This document shows, piece by piece, positions 41,139 to 49,688 of a stretch of 64,000 nt of DNA. The DNA lies in assembly GCA_964400675.1 (NCBI GenBank), contig CAYNVO010000002.1, positions 62,001 to 126,000 on the forward strand. The letters run 5' to 3'. Under the pieces are notes generated by a model that was given only the letters and a program-made list of their open reading frames with translations, was not told the origin of the DNA and did no database searches. The first letter of the stretch is position 1. Every line of letters starts with the position of its first letter. The DNA comes from 9FT-COMBO-48-23 sp964400675. GTDB lineage: Bacteria > Chloroflexota > Dehalococcoidia > GIF9 > UBA5629. A program made the position numbers and the translations under genes.

Positions 41139-41582
41139 ATGCAGCAAATGGTTAAATGTCCAGGTTGCGGTAGGGAGAGCGCCGGTCCGCAGTTCTGTAC
41201 CACCTGTGGAACAAGATTGCCGATTGTCAGTGAGCCACAGGTTTGGGAGACGCAGCCAGTAGCGGCAGCAGAGCCGGTATCGAGAGAAGCTGTGCCGACT
41301 CGGAAATATGGGGCTTTAAGGGCAGTCGCCACTGTTTATAGAGTTATCGGCTGGGTGTTGATGGTGGGTGGTACCCTTTTTTCGATTGCTGTGGCAGTGA
41401 TAGCAGCCCAGGGCGCGGGAGCATTTAGTGATTTTATCCCCTGGAGTGTGGGTCCGGGGATTGTGGGTATAGCGATCATCGGTGTCGTAGTTTCGATATT
41501 GCTCGGCTTGTTTCTGCTGGCCTTTGCTGACCTTTGTTGTGTGCTTGTGGATATAGAAAGTAATACCAGGGCAGAAGACTAA
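41139..41582 (+). CDS. zinc-ribbon, two-TM membrane protein
   Basis: 147 residues. One zinc ribbon (CPGCGRESAGPQFCTTCG), a linker (about 28-60), and two TM helices (about 70-92 and 108-135) with a short acidic C-terminus. Twenty-five bases after the related gene upstream, so one operon. Function unknown. Confidence 0.8.
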   Translation: MQQMVKCPGCGRESAGPQFCTTCGTRLPIVSEPQVWETQPVAAAEPVSREAVPTRKYGALRAVATVYRVIGWVLMVGGTLFSIAVAVIAAQGAGAFSDFIPWSVGPGIVGIAIIGVVVSILLGLFLLAFADLCCVLVDIESNTRAED

Positions 41583-41584
41583 AC

Positions 41585-41983
41585 TCAAACTATTTGCCAG
41601 TCCCTGTAGCCCTGCTGAATGACAGCTAAATATTCCGGTGATGGTTGTATTGTGCGTGATTGGTCTATCTTGATATAAGTAATTGCCTCTATCGGTTCGT
41701 TGGTCTCAGTCCACACAGTTACTTTTCTCCTGTCGTAAATAACAGGATAACCTTCATAACCATCCAGCCGTTTCAAGTCTCTTTCGGATATTTCGTAAAC
41801 AGCTCCTATAACCTTTTCGCCCCTATGCGGTGTTATGCTGGCGGCTCCATCTTGCCGTCCCGGTCGTGCGGTGAAGGTGAGTTTAAAATTAGGCAGAGTG
41901 GCGATGAACCCTGGCTTGCTATCCGGAGCCCGCTCCGCCATCTGTTTCCGGTTCAGATTAGAGGCATAAGCAAAGTAATACAC
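41585..41983 (-). CDS. gamma-glutamylcyclotransferase-like (GGCT/AIG2) protein
   Basis: 132 residues. The opening YYFAYASNLNRKQMAERAP contains the GGCT YxxYGSNL-like substrate loop, and VIGAVYEISERDLKRLDGYEG holds the catalytic Glu region. The fold acts on gamma-glutamyl or other amide-linked amino acids; the actual substrate is unknown. Convergent with the zinc-ribbon gene (2 bases apart) and divergent from the phosphoesterase gene. Confidence 0.85.
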   Translation of the reverse strand: MYYFAYASNLNRKQMAERAPDSKPGFIATLPNFKLTFTARPGRQDGAASITPHRGEKVIGAVYEISERDLKRLDGYEGYPVIYDRRKVTVWTETNEPIEAITYIKIDQSRTIQPSPEYLAVIQQGYRDWQIV

Positions 41984-42073
41984 ATTGTCTCTCCTGATAT
42001 GCTACTTATGGGCTTGGCTGTAGCACTATTTTACCTGTTTCTATTTTTTTGTCCATACCCTTAAGCCTCAAAC

Positions 42074-42102
42074 TTAACAAACCGGCTTCTGGATGGTATA
42101 GT
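42074..42102 (+). promoter_or_regulatory. promoter of the metallophosphoesterase, leaderless type
   Basis: TTAACA (42074-42079), 17-base spacer, TGG-TATAGT (-10 at 42097-42102). The ATG at 42111 is eight bases beyond the -10, so the leader is 0-2 bases. Confidence 0.68.
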
Positions 42103-42110
42103 TAGGCGTT

Positions 42111-42842
42111 ATGCGGTATGCAATCATCGGTGATATACACAGCAATCTGGCAGCTTTTGAGGCAGTGCTTCTTGATGCTGATGGCAAGGGGGGCTTTGAC
42201 AAGATATGGTGTCTTGGTGATGTGGTGGGCTACGGTCCTGACCCGCATGAGTGCATTGAGCGTCTGCGTCAATTTGAGCATATATGTGTTGCCGGCAATC
42301 ACGATTGGGCAGCCATAGGCAAAATGGATACTGCAGACTTCAATCCTGTGGCAGCTCTGGCCTGTAAATGGACGGCTCAGCAATTGACTGCCGAAAATAT
42401 AGACTACCTGCAAGATTTACCGCTTAGAATTTGTCAGGAAGATTTTACACTGGTTCATGGCAGCCCGCGGGAGCCCATTTGGGAATATCTTTTGTCGATT
42501 GAAGGGGCACAGGAAAATTTCGCCCATTTTGAAACGGCTTACTGCTTGGTAGGGCATTCCCACGTACCGCTCATTTTTGAGCTTGTCGAGAATAAAGCGG
42601 TCTACAAGATGTTTCCGGAAGGCGTTGATCTGGAGCTGGGGAAAATACGTATGATTATCAACCCCGGAGGTGTGGGACAACCTCGAGATGGTGACCCCAG
42701 GGCGAGCTATGCTCTTTATGATACCGAGGCTCGGACTATTCATCATTACCGGGTGGAATATGATATTCAAGCTACGCAGAAAAAAATGGAGGAGCGGGGA
42801 TTGCCAACGCCGCTCGTTTTGCGTTTAAGCGTGGGCTGGTAG
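42111..42842 (+). CDS. calcineurin-like metallophosphoesterase
   Basis: 243 residues. The dinuclear-metal motifs appear in order: GDIHSN, GDVVGYGP, GNHD, and VGHSHVP near residue 155. Related to ApaH/YfcE-like phosphodiesterases that cleave phosphoesters. The conserved NPGGVGQPRDGDPRASYALYD tail block is typical of this subgroup. No partner evident; the gene is followed by the SRP RNA gene. Confidence 0.92.
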   Translation: MRYAIIGDIHSNLAAFEAVLLDADGKGGFDKIWCLGDVVGYGPDPHECIERLRQFEHICVAGNHDWAAIGKMDTADFNPVAALACKWTAQQLTAENIDYLQDLPLRICQEDFTLVHGSPREPIWEYLLSIEGAQENFAHFETAYCLVGHSHVPLIFELVENKAVYKMFPEGVDLELGKIRMIINPGGVGQPRDGDPRASYALYDTEARTIHHYRVEYDIQATQKKMEERGLPTPLVLRLSVGW

Positions 42843-42881
42843 ATACCCGACAAAATCTACGACTTTGCAGACGAAATTTTG

Positions 42882-42910
42882 TTGAAAAGTTCAAGGCTAC
42901 ATAGTAGTAT
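42882..42910 (+). promoter_or_regulatory. promoter of the SRP RNA gene
   Basis: TTGAAA (42882-42887), 17-base spacer, TAGTAT (42905-42910), placing the start at 42917, the first base of the folded RNA. Confidence 0.78.
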
Positions 42911-42916
42911 GTGATT

Positions 42917-43186
42917 GGGTCGTGCTAGACGGGGAACTAGCGGTGCCCTGTACCCGAGATCCGCTATAGCGGGGTTGAATCCCGGCTCGAGGGTTTTGTC
43001 TTTTGGGACTGCTGCGGTAAAGTAGCGTTGAGGGCTGGGTCTTGCGCGGCGGAGGGCTATGAATTCCGTCAGATCCGGAAGGAAGCAGCGGTAAATAGTA
43101 TACTCCGGGTGCCGTAAGGCTACCTGGTCGGAGCTGGCTAACTGGAGTAAGCTAGAAGGCAGAAATCGACAGTCGGTGCACGGCCC
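42917..43186 (+). ncRNA. ffs: signal recognition particle RNA, large (Alu-containing) form
   Basis: About 270 bases. The ends pair (GGGTCGTGC with GCACGGCCC). The 5' Alu part (GGTGCCCTGTACCCG, TTGAATCCCGGCTCGAGG) closely follows the Bacillus scRNA layout, and the conserved domain IV loop GTCAGATCCGGAAGGAAGCA binds Ffh. Base pairing of both ends and the matching promoter fix the coordinates. Gamma-proteobacteria have only the short 4.5S form, so this supports a Gram-positive-like or Chloroflexota host. Confidence 0.96.
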
Positions 43187-43262
43187 ATATTTTAGGAAAG
43201 TGTTCCTTAAGCTGTAATGGTGTTAGTGGCGACTGTATCATGATGTGAGAGGAGACATTGAA

Positions 43263-44126
43263 ATGAAAGCCATAGATGTTCATGTTCATCCCAGCACGGC
43301 TGCTTTCGACCGCAAATGTATGTGGGGGCCGGAGCTTGTGGAGTATATTTCAAAGTATTATGGTGTTGAGTATAAGGTAAAGACCGATGAGGAGATGGCA
43401 CAGGATTTCAGGGAGCTGGACGTAAAAGCTATCTTAATAGGCTGGGATGCGGAGTCTGCGAGCGGGTTTGATACCAGAAATACCAATGACGAAGTTGCCA
43501 GACTAATCAACAAATTTCCAGATGTGTTTATCGGTGGCTGGGCGATGATTGACCCGTGGAAGGGAAAGGCAGCTATAAGAGAATTGGAGAGATGCGTTAA
43601 AGAGTTGGGGTTAATGGGGCTAAAGTTTCAGCAAGCTCTACAGGCATTCTTCCCAAATGACAGACGGTTTTATCCGCTTTACGAGAGGTGTGTTGAGCTG
43701 AAAATACCCGTTTCTTTTCATACCGGAACTACCGGTGCCGGGGCAGGTATGCCCGGAGGCTACGGGATTCGCCTGAAATACACGATGCCCATTCCGTATA
43801 TCGATGATGTGGCGGCTGATTTTCCTGACTTGACGATAGTTATGATTCATCCTGCCTGGCCATGGCATGAGGAACAAATCGCTGTTTTGCTTCATAAAGG
43901 TAATGTCTACGCCGACCTTTCCGGTTGGGCGCCTAAATATTTCCCTGAGATTATAAAGAGAGAAGTCAATGGACGGCTCCAGGATAAGTTTATGTTTGGC
44001 TCTGACTATCCTGAAATCCCACCGAAGCGGTGGCTTCAGGAATTTGAAAGCGGTGGCTATAAGCCAGAAGTTATTGAGAAAGTCTTGTACAAGAATGCCC
44101 AGAGAATTCTCAAACTCAAAGTTTGA
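43263..44126 (+). CDS. amidohydrolase 2 family metal-dependent hydrolase
   Basis: 287 residues. The N-terminal DVHVHPS metal motif, a conserved GLKFQQALQAFFPNDRRFYPLYERC segment, FHTGTTGAG, VMIHPAWPWHEEQ and FGSDYP are the usual metal ligands of the TIM-barrel amidohydrolases (2-pyrone-dicarboxylate lactonase / ACMSD group). Such enzymes hydrolyse or decarboxylate aromatic-derived acids. ATG 43263 (MKAIDVHVHPS) is chosen because GAGAGGAGA lies just upstream. Substrate unknown. Confidence 0.88.
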   Translation: MKAIDVHVHPSTAAFDRKCMWGPELVEYISKYYGVEYKVKTDEEMAQDFRELDVKAILIGWDAESASGFDTRNTNDEVARLINKFPDVFIGGWAMIDPWKGKAAIRELERCVKELGLMGLKFQQALQAFFPNDRRFYPLYERCVELKIPVSFHTGTTGAGAGMPGGYGIRLKYTMPIPYIDDVAADFPDLTIVMIHPAWPWHEEQIAVLLHKGNVYADLSGWAPKYFPEIIKREVNGRLQDKFMFGSDYPEIPPKRWLQEFESGGYKPEVIEKVLYKNAQRILKLKV

Positions 44127-44135
44127 AGGCGTCAA

Positions 44136-44999
44136 GTGCCTGATAAAGCAACAGAATCCTTAGCTCAGGTCAAAAAACTGCTCCGCCAGTCCGGTCTCAA
44201 GGCACGGAAAAGCCTGGGGCAGCATTTCCTTATTGATGATGCAGTTTTGAATATCATTGTTGAAGCTGCTGAGCTCTCTCCGGAAGACACTGTAGTCGAG
44301 GTTGGCCCCGGTCTGGGTACGTTGACTGTCGAGCTGGCACGTCATGCCGGCAACGTCATAGCTGTGGAACTGGATACGGAGCTGGCTTCGCTGTTGAAGC
44401 GCCGATTAAATTCGCTGGCAAATTTACGTGTTTTTAATGCCGATATACTAAAGATCAATCCGTCGCAGCTATTAGAAGGGAAAAACAAGTATAAGGTGGT
44501 GGCTAATCTGCCGTATTATATTACCTCACCTGTGTTGCGTTACTTCGTGGAAGCTTCACCTAAGCCGTCTTTAATGGTGATGATGGTGCAGAAGGAAGTT
44601 GGCGAGGCTATTGTGGCTGGTCCGGGAAAGATGTCTCTGCTGGCGGTTAGTCTGCAGGTGTATAGTAAACCCAGAATTATCTCACATGTGCCGTCTCGAT
44701 GTTTCTATCCTCAGCCGAAAGTTGATTCGGTTATACTGCGCTTCGATGTGCTGGCAGAGCCTGCGGTCAAGGTGGCTGATATGAATAGTTTTTTTGAGGT
44801 AGTAAGATGTGGCTTTAGCTCACCCCGAAAGCAATTGCACAATTCGCTGGCTCATGGTTTGGGCGTGAAATCGGCTGAAGTTGCTTTATTACTGGAGCAA
44901 GCGAACATAGACCCCAAACGTCGGGCTGAAACGCTCATCCTGGAGGAATGGGCGAAGTTGTACGAGGTTTGGGGCGACTTCAAAGGGAACAATGGATGA
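44136..44999 (+). CDS. rsmA: 16S rRNA (adenine1518/1519-N6)-dimethyltransferase
   Basis: 287 residues. KARKSLGQHFLIDD, VVEVGPGLGTLTVEL, NLPYYITSPVLRYF and the C-terminal FSSPRKQLHNSL are all RsmA (KsgA) signatures. Dimethylates two adenines in helix 45. GTG start, nine bases after the amidohydrolase stop. ispE follows after a REP pair, a common rsmA-ispE order. Confidence 0.96.
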   Translation: MPDKATESLAQVKKLLRQSGLKARKSLGQHFLIDDAVLNIIVEAAELSPEDTVVEVGPGLGTLTVELARHAGNVIAVELDTELASLLKRRLNSLANLRVFNADILKINPSQLLEGKNKYKVVANLPYYITSPVLRYFVEASPKPSLMVMMVQKEVGEAIVAGPGKMSLLAVSLQVYSKPRIISHVPSRCFYPQPKVDSVILRFDVLAEPAVKVADMNSFFEVVRCGFSSPRKQLHNSLAHGLGVKSAEVALLLEQANIDPKRRAETLILEEWAKLYEVWGDFKGNNG

Positions 45000-45020
45000 A
45001 CATATTTAACAATCCTGCTT

Positions 45021-45082
45021 GTCATTCTGAGGGAGCGAAGCGACCGAAGAATCTAGGCCCTTCGCTGTCGCTCGGGGTGACA
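45021..45082. repeat. REP-like inverted pair between rsmA and ispE
   Basis: Forward GTCATTCTGAGGGAGCGAAG...GAAGAATCT followed by a partial inverted copy (CTTCGCTGTCGCTCGGGGTGACA). Confidence 0.85.
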
Positions 45083-45102
45083 AAAATTGAAGGTATGGTT
45101 CA

Positions 45103-45963
45103 ATGCTGAAGTACTTGGCGCCGGCTAAAGTTAATCTTGTCCTTGAAGTTCTGGGCAAGCGTGATGATGGCTATCACGATATTCGCAGCCTGGTTCAGAC
45201 CATAAGCCTGTGTGATGTCATCTCTTTTGAGCGCGCTGATGTGCTTTCCCTGGAATGCACTGAACCTGGTTTACTGACTTTTGAAAACCTGGTGGTCCAG
45301 GTGGCTGAATTGCTTAAAAAGGCCAGTGGCTATGAGAAAGGGGTCAAGATTAAACTTGAGAAGCGAATACCGTGGGATGCTGGTCTGGGTGGGGGCAGCA
45401 GCGATGGGGCTACCACCTTGTTGGCTCTCAACAAACTCTGGGGGCTGAAGCTGACTACCTCCGATTTAGTTAAGCTGGCAGCCAGGCTGGGGTCTGATAT
45501 GCCCTTTTTTATACACGGAGGTACAGCTTTAATCGAGGGCAAGGGCGAAAAGGTGGCGCCTTTGGCGGCTTCCATCGCGGGCTGGTTCGTCTTGCTTGTC
45601 CCGCCTTTGCCCAAGATGCCCCGTAAAACGCAGCAGCTTTACTCTCTTCTGGGCGACCGGCACTTCACCGATGGTCAATTCGTTGACAAAACACTGAAAA
45701 GCTGGTCTGAAAATAAATGGATTACTACCAGCCTGCTATTCAATGTTTTTGACAGGATAGCCTTTGATGCTTTTCCAGGACTGGAGGATTACTGGAAGCG
45801 TTTTGAGAAGGACGGTGCTAAAAATATTCATCTGGTTGGTTCAGGTCCGACTTTGTTCGCCCCTACGGATGATGAAGCTGAAGCTGAGAGAATATGTGGC
45901 TTACTCTGTCATCAGGGGCTTGAAGCTTATGCTGTATCTACCGTTATGCCGCATGTGGTTTAG
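45103..45963 (+). CDS. ispE: 4-diphosphocytidyl-2-C-methyl-D-erythritol kinase
   Basis: 286 residues, GHMP kinase fold: PAKVNLVLEVLGKRDDGYHDI, ATP loop PWDAGLGGGSSDGA, and late LVGSGPTLF. Fourth step of the MEP isoprenoid pathway, which feeds the polyprenyl synthase at 28247. It overlaps the convergent nucleotidyltransferase gene by four bases. Confidence 0.96.
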   Translation: MLKYLAPAKVNLVLEVLGKRDDGYHDIRSLVQTISLCDVISFERADVLSLECTEPGLLTFENLVVQVAELLKKASGYEKGVKIKLEKRIPWDAGLGGGSSDGATTLLALNKLWGLKLTTSDLVKLAARLGSDMPFFIHGGTALIEGKGEKVAPLAASIAGWFVLLVPPLPKMPRKTQQLYSLLGDRHFTDGQFVDKTLKSWSENKWITTSLLFNVFDRIAFDAFPGLEDYWKRFEKDGAKNIHLVGSGPTLFAPTDDEAEAERICGLLCHQGLEAYAVSTVMPHVV

Positions 45964-47213
45964 CCTGATTGTCTTTGGTGCCAACTGTGGACAACTTTTT
46001 CCTCGTCTTTTCTTGTTTTTACTTCGCCGTTGAGCCGCGCTATGTGTAGAGTGTTTAAAATCTCCCCTATCTGAGGTCCGGCAAGAATACCCATTCTCTT
46101 TAAGTCGTCTCCATTCAGCAACGGCTTTATGTAGCGCAGTTTTTCAAGGTGCAGTTGTAAATGCTGGCTGGCTATTGGTGATTCTGATGCCAGGGCATTA
46201 GTTTGAATGGCTTGCGCTGAATAACCTTGAAGTAGCTGGTAAATCTCGCTGGGCTTTAGCTTTGGGTTGGCCAGGCTTTGAAGCTTTGCCTTAAGTTGCA
46301 GCGTCTGGCGCATGGCTTGAGCTGAATTTTTGGGGAAGTTGAGGCGTGAGATGAATTCCTCGTTTTCATTTTCAGTTAGATTGTAGATGAGCAGGCATAG
46401 GTAAAGGGTTGAAAGAGATGCCTGTATATCAGCCTTTCGAGCTTTGGTAAACACTTCGCTCAGTCTGACGTTGCCTTTCAGAGATGGGTGCAGTTGGCGG
46501 AGGACGCCTAATTCTCCGGCTCGCCGTAAGGCTGGCTCTGGTTCATCTTCTTTCAGTATTAGCTCCAGCTCATGCCTTATGCGGTCGCCGCTTATGGTAT
46601 CGAGCATTGCCGCATCACGACAGAGCAGTTTTTCGGTTTCTGCTTCCAGTCTGAAACCCAATCTTTGCTCATAGCGTATTCCCCGCAGTATTCTTGTAGC
46701 ATCGTCAATAAAGCTGTTGGGATGCAGTATGCGGATGAGGCGGTTATCCAGGTCGTTTTTGCTGTGATGCAGGTCAATCAGCTCGCCGAAGCGTTGCGGG
46801 TTAAGGCGCAGTGCCATGGCGTTGATGGAGAAGTCCCTGCGGATGAGGTCATCCTTGAGTTTGCTTGGTTTAACGGTGGGTAAGGCTCCCGGTTTGCTGT
46901 AGGTTTCACTGCGGGCGGTAGCTAAATCAAGGCTGAATCCTGGGTATTTAAGTTTGGCAGTGCCGAAGCGAGGATGAGTTTTTAGCTTAGCCTGGCTGTC
47001 TATTGCCAGCCTCCGGGCTAATTTAATGGCATCGCCTTCGACGACTAAGTCGAAGTCGAAATTGGCACGACCCAGGAACAAATCGCGCACCACCCCGCCG
47101 ACAAGGTATAATTCCTGCCCCAGCTCGCTAGCCTCTCTGCCAGCGATTTTTGCCAGAGCCAGAACCGGCGGCGACAGATACTTTTCAAGTTGTAAAGAAA
47201 GATTTTCAGACAT
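45960..47213 (-). CDS. CCA-adding / poly(A) polymerase family nucleotidyltransferase
   Basis: 417 residues of class II tRNA nucleotidyltransferases: GGVVRDLFLGRANFDFDLVVEGDA gives the G-loop and the DxD metal site; the R-rich RRDFSINAMAL motif and the ILHPNSFIDDATRILRGIRYEQRL segment follow. Length and C-terminal helical region resemble A-adding or CCA-adding enzymes; which nucleotide is added cannot be decided, and some bacteria split the two functions. Confidence 0.88.
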   Translation of the reverse strand: MSENLSLQLEKYLSPPVLALAKIAGREASELGQELYLVGGVVRDLFLGRANFDFDLVVEGDAIKLARRLAIDSQAKLKTHPRFGTAKLKYPGFSLDLATARSETYSKPGALPTVKPSKLKDDLIRRDFSINAMALRLNPQRFGELIDLHHSKNDLDNRLIRILHPNSFIDDATRILRGIRYEQRLGFRLEAETEKLLCRDAAMLDTISGDRIRHELELILKEDEPEPALRRAGELGVLRQLHPSLKGNVRLSEVFTKARKADIQASLSTLYLCLLIYNLTENENEEFISRLNFPKNSAQAMRQTLQLKAKLQSLANPKLKPSEIYQLLQGYSAQAIQTNALASESPIASQHLQLHLEKLRYIKPLLNGDDLKRMGILAGPQIGEILNTLHIARLNGEVKTRKDEEKVVHSWHQRQSG

Positions 47214-47243
47214 GGCTTAATAATTGCGTGGTAGAACTCGATA

Positions 47244-47738
47244 CTAATAAATTAACTGCATCAGATGAACATCTAACAACTGGCCAAACTTTTTACCTAC
47301 CTCTCTCATTGTTCCTATGTATTGGAATCCGAAAGATTTGCACAGGTCGGCACTTATCTTGTTGCTGCCGGCTATTCTGGCAATTACTGTATGCAAGCCT
47401 GCCGTTTTGCCTTCTTGGATAATTGCTTGCATAAGTTGCTTCCCGGTTCCTTTTCTCCTGTATGCTTCCTTTACGTAGAGCGATATTTCGGTGGTATCAC
47501 TATAGGCACGTCTGTCAGACCACCGGCTCAAAGATGCCCATGCGATAATGACGCCATCCTGCTCTGCAATTAATACAGGATGTCTGGCGTCATGATTGGC
47601 AAACCACTTTTCTTGTTCTTCCAGGGTCTTGGGCTCAGTGTCAAAAGAGGCGGAAGTTTTTTCAATAGCGTCATTGTAAATCTCCGTAATTTGTCCCAAA
47701 TCTGCCGATGTTGCTTGCCTGATGTTTAACATGTTCAT
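47244..47738 (-). CDS. GNAT-family N-acetyltransferase (phosphinothricin acetyltransferase-like)
   Basis: 164 residues. NIRQATSADLGQITEIYNDAIEKTSASFDTEP and the acetyl-CoA loop in YVKEAYRRKGTGKQLMQAII define the PAT-like GNAT group. ATG 47738 (MNMLNIRQ) is chosen; an upstream frame to 47804 adds residues with no family match. No clear ribosome site. Probable target is a small amine or amino acid. Confidence 0.85.
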   Translation of the reverse strand: MNMLNIRQATSADLGQITEIYNDAIEKTSASFDTEPKTLEEQEKWFANHDARHPVLIAEQDGVIIAWASLSRWSDRRAYSDTTEISLYVKEAYRRKGTGKQLMQAIIQEGKTAGLHTVIARIAGSNKISADLCKSFGFQYIGTMREVGKKFGQLLDVHLMQLIY

Positions 47739-47831
47739 CACACCGTTGTACTGCTCGTCGGGTTCGCCTTGTGGAATTCTACTGCTTGCTGTGGTGATGG
47801 TCAAGACTTTGGCATTTAAAACTGGAAGGAA

Positions 47832-47861
47832 TTGACGGTGCGCTTTAGCGGGTGCTATAGT
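47832..47861 (+). promoter_or_regulatory. promoter of a tiny CxxC ORF
   Basis: TTGACG (47832-47837), 18-base spacer, TATAGT (47856-47861), pointing to the ORF at 47893. Confidence 0.55.
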
Positions 47862-47892
47862 AAAGAAGGCAAAGGAAAGGTGGTTTAAGGCT

Positions 47893-47967
47893 ATGTGTAA
47901 GACCTGTGCGGCTCATAACAAGAAGGCTGTAAAATCAGCCAAGAAAGCCAGTACCAAGAAGAAATAG
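47893..47967 (+). CDS. possible 24-residue CxxC, Lys-rich small protein
   Basis: ATG 47893 to TAG 47965. MCKTCAAHNKK is followed by an Ala/Lys/Ser tail (KSAKKAS, ending KKK) like histone-H1-type tails. AAGGTGG (12 bases upstream) or TAAGG (adjacent) could bind ribosomes, and a promoter lies upstream. Composition is far from random: ten of 24 residues are Lys. The remaining intergenic sequence (47968-48190) shows nothing further. Confidence 0.45.
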   Translation: MCKTCAAHNKKAVKSAKKASTKKK

Positions 47968-48202
47968 GCGCGGATTTATACTGGGCTTTCTCTGCTCGAA
48001 TTATGTAGAATGCAGAGTGTTTTAGCTCGGCAAGGATGTTGATATGCTGTAAGCCGAAGCTCTGCGCGACGTCGATAGAAATTTAACTCTATGTCTCAGG
48101 ATGATTTATCTTATCATTAGTTTTAAGTTATGTCAGCTGCTATCAGTAAGCGGCGGTTGCAGTTTTGTTGCCAGTTAAGGTGAAAATGTAAGGAGGTGTG
48201 AA

Positions 48203-49675
48203 TTGAGCTGGACGAAGGAAGATTTGCAGCAGTTGGTTCAGACCAAGCTAACTGACCGAATGTTTATAGTCGTGTCCAACAGAGAGCCTTACATTCATAT
48301 TTTATCTGGTGATGAGATTCAATGTATAGTTCCAGCTAGTGGTCTCACGGTGGCCTTGGACCCGGTGATGCGGGCTTGTGGTGGCGTCTGGATTGCCCAC
48401 GGCAGCGGTAGCGCCGATAGGGAAGTTGTTGATGATAAAAACCGCGTGTCAGTTCCTCCCGAAGAGCCTCGCTATACGCTGAAGCGGACATGGTTAACCA
48501 AAGAGGAGGAAGAGGGTTATTATCTTGGTTTTTCGAATGAAGCCCTGTGGCCGTTGTGTCATATTGCCTATACGCCACCGAACTTTGATGAAGCCGATTG
48601 GAATACTTACAAAAATGTGAACCAGATTTTCGCTGACGCTGTTGCAGACGAAGTTGGTGGCAGGCAGGCGTTCGTTTTTATTCAGGACTATCATCTGGCG
48701 CTCTTGTCTCGATTGATTAAAGCTAAAAATCCTCAAGTAATTACGGCACAATTCTGGCATATTCCATGGCCCAATCCTGAAGCCTTCCGAATTTGCCCCT
48801 GGGGGGAAGAGATATTGGATGGTTTACTGGGAAACGACCTGCTTGGCTTCCACATAAAGTATCATTGTGATAACTTTCTGGAAACGGTGAGATTGATGCT
48901 GGAATCGAGAGTTGACCATGAGAGGTTAGCGGTTAGTCGTGGTGGCAGAACGACTCTGGTGCGTCCGTTTCCTATCAGTGTTGACTTCAGTCGAATAGCG
49001 CAGGATGCTGCTGAGGCGGAAGTTGCTGAGGAAATGGAAGAAATCCGCCGCAGGTGGCAACTGGGAGATGAGTTTATTGGAATCGGGATTGACAGGTTGG
49101 ATTACACGAAAGGAATACCGCACAGATTCAGGGCTTTGGATAAGTTCCTGGCAAGGTACCCGGAATATCAAGAGCGCTTGATTTTCTTTCAATTGGGAGA
49201 GCCGAGCCGAACTCATATTAAGAAATATAAGGAGCTGAATGTTGAAATAGACGACCTGGTTGAGGAGGTGAACTGGAAATACCAGTCCGGTGTCTGGAAA
49301 CCGATAGTTTATATCAGGGAACATCTGTCGCCAACAACTTTGCTGGCTTTCAAAAGGCTAGCGCATTTCTGTATCGTCAGCTCGCTACACGACGGTATGA
49401 ATCTCGTGGCTAAGGAATTTGTTGCTTCCAGAACAGACGAAGATGGTGTGCTCATACTCAGTCCATTCACCGGTGCTGCCAGGGAGCTGACCGAGGCGCT
49501 TCTTGTAAACCCTTATGCCACCGATGACTTTGCTGGCTTGATAAGGAAAGCCATCGAGATGCCTGAGGAACAAAGAAAGGCCAGGATGCGGAAGCTGCGC
49601 CAGGTGGTGGAAGAGAATAATATTTATCGGTGGGCTGGGAGCATCATCTCCGAATTAGCTAATCTGGGGCTTTAA
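48203..49675 (+). CDS. otsA: alpha,alpha-trehalose-phosphate synthase (GT20)
   Basis: 490 residues. FIVVSNREPYIH at the N-terminus, IQDYHLALL, and the donor/acceptor motifs GIGIDRLDYTKGIPHRFRA and SSLHDGMNLVAKEFVASR identify GT20. Transfers glucose from a nucleotide sugar to glucose 6-phosphate (trehalose 6-P) or, in some members, to glycerol 3-P. TTG 48203 follows AAGGAGGTG at ideal spacing. First of a four-gene osmotic cassette. Confidence 0.92.
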   Translation: MSWTKEDLQQLVQTKLTDRMFIVVSNREPYIHILSGDEIQCIVPASGLTVALDPVMRACGGVWIAHGSGSADREVVDDKNRVSVPPEEPRYTLKRTWLTKEEEEGYYLGFSNEALWPLCHIAYTPPNFDEADWNTYKNVNQIFADAVADEVGGRQAFVFIQDYHLALLSRLIKAKNPQVITAQFWHIPWPNPEAFRICPWGEEILDGLLGNDLLGFHIKYHCDNFLETVRLMLESRVDHERLAVSRGGRTTLVRPFPISVDFSRIAQDAAEAEVAEEMEEIRRRWQLGDEFIGIGIDRLDYTKGIPHRFRALDKFLARYPEYQERLIFFQLGEPSRTHIKKYKELNVEIDDLVEEVNWKYQSGVWKPIVYIREHLSPTTLLAFKRLAHFCIVSSLHDGMNLVAKEFVASRTDEDGVLILSPFTGAARELTEALLVNPYATDDFAGLIRKAIEMPEEQRKARMRKLRQVVEENNIYRWAGSIISELANLGL

Positions 49676-49688
49676 TGGTGTTTATAGT

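Noticed and set aside
42930..43000. tRNA-like TTGAATCCCGGC stretch
   Set aside because: It belongs to the Alu domain of the SRP RNA; no acceptor or anticodon stems fit.
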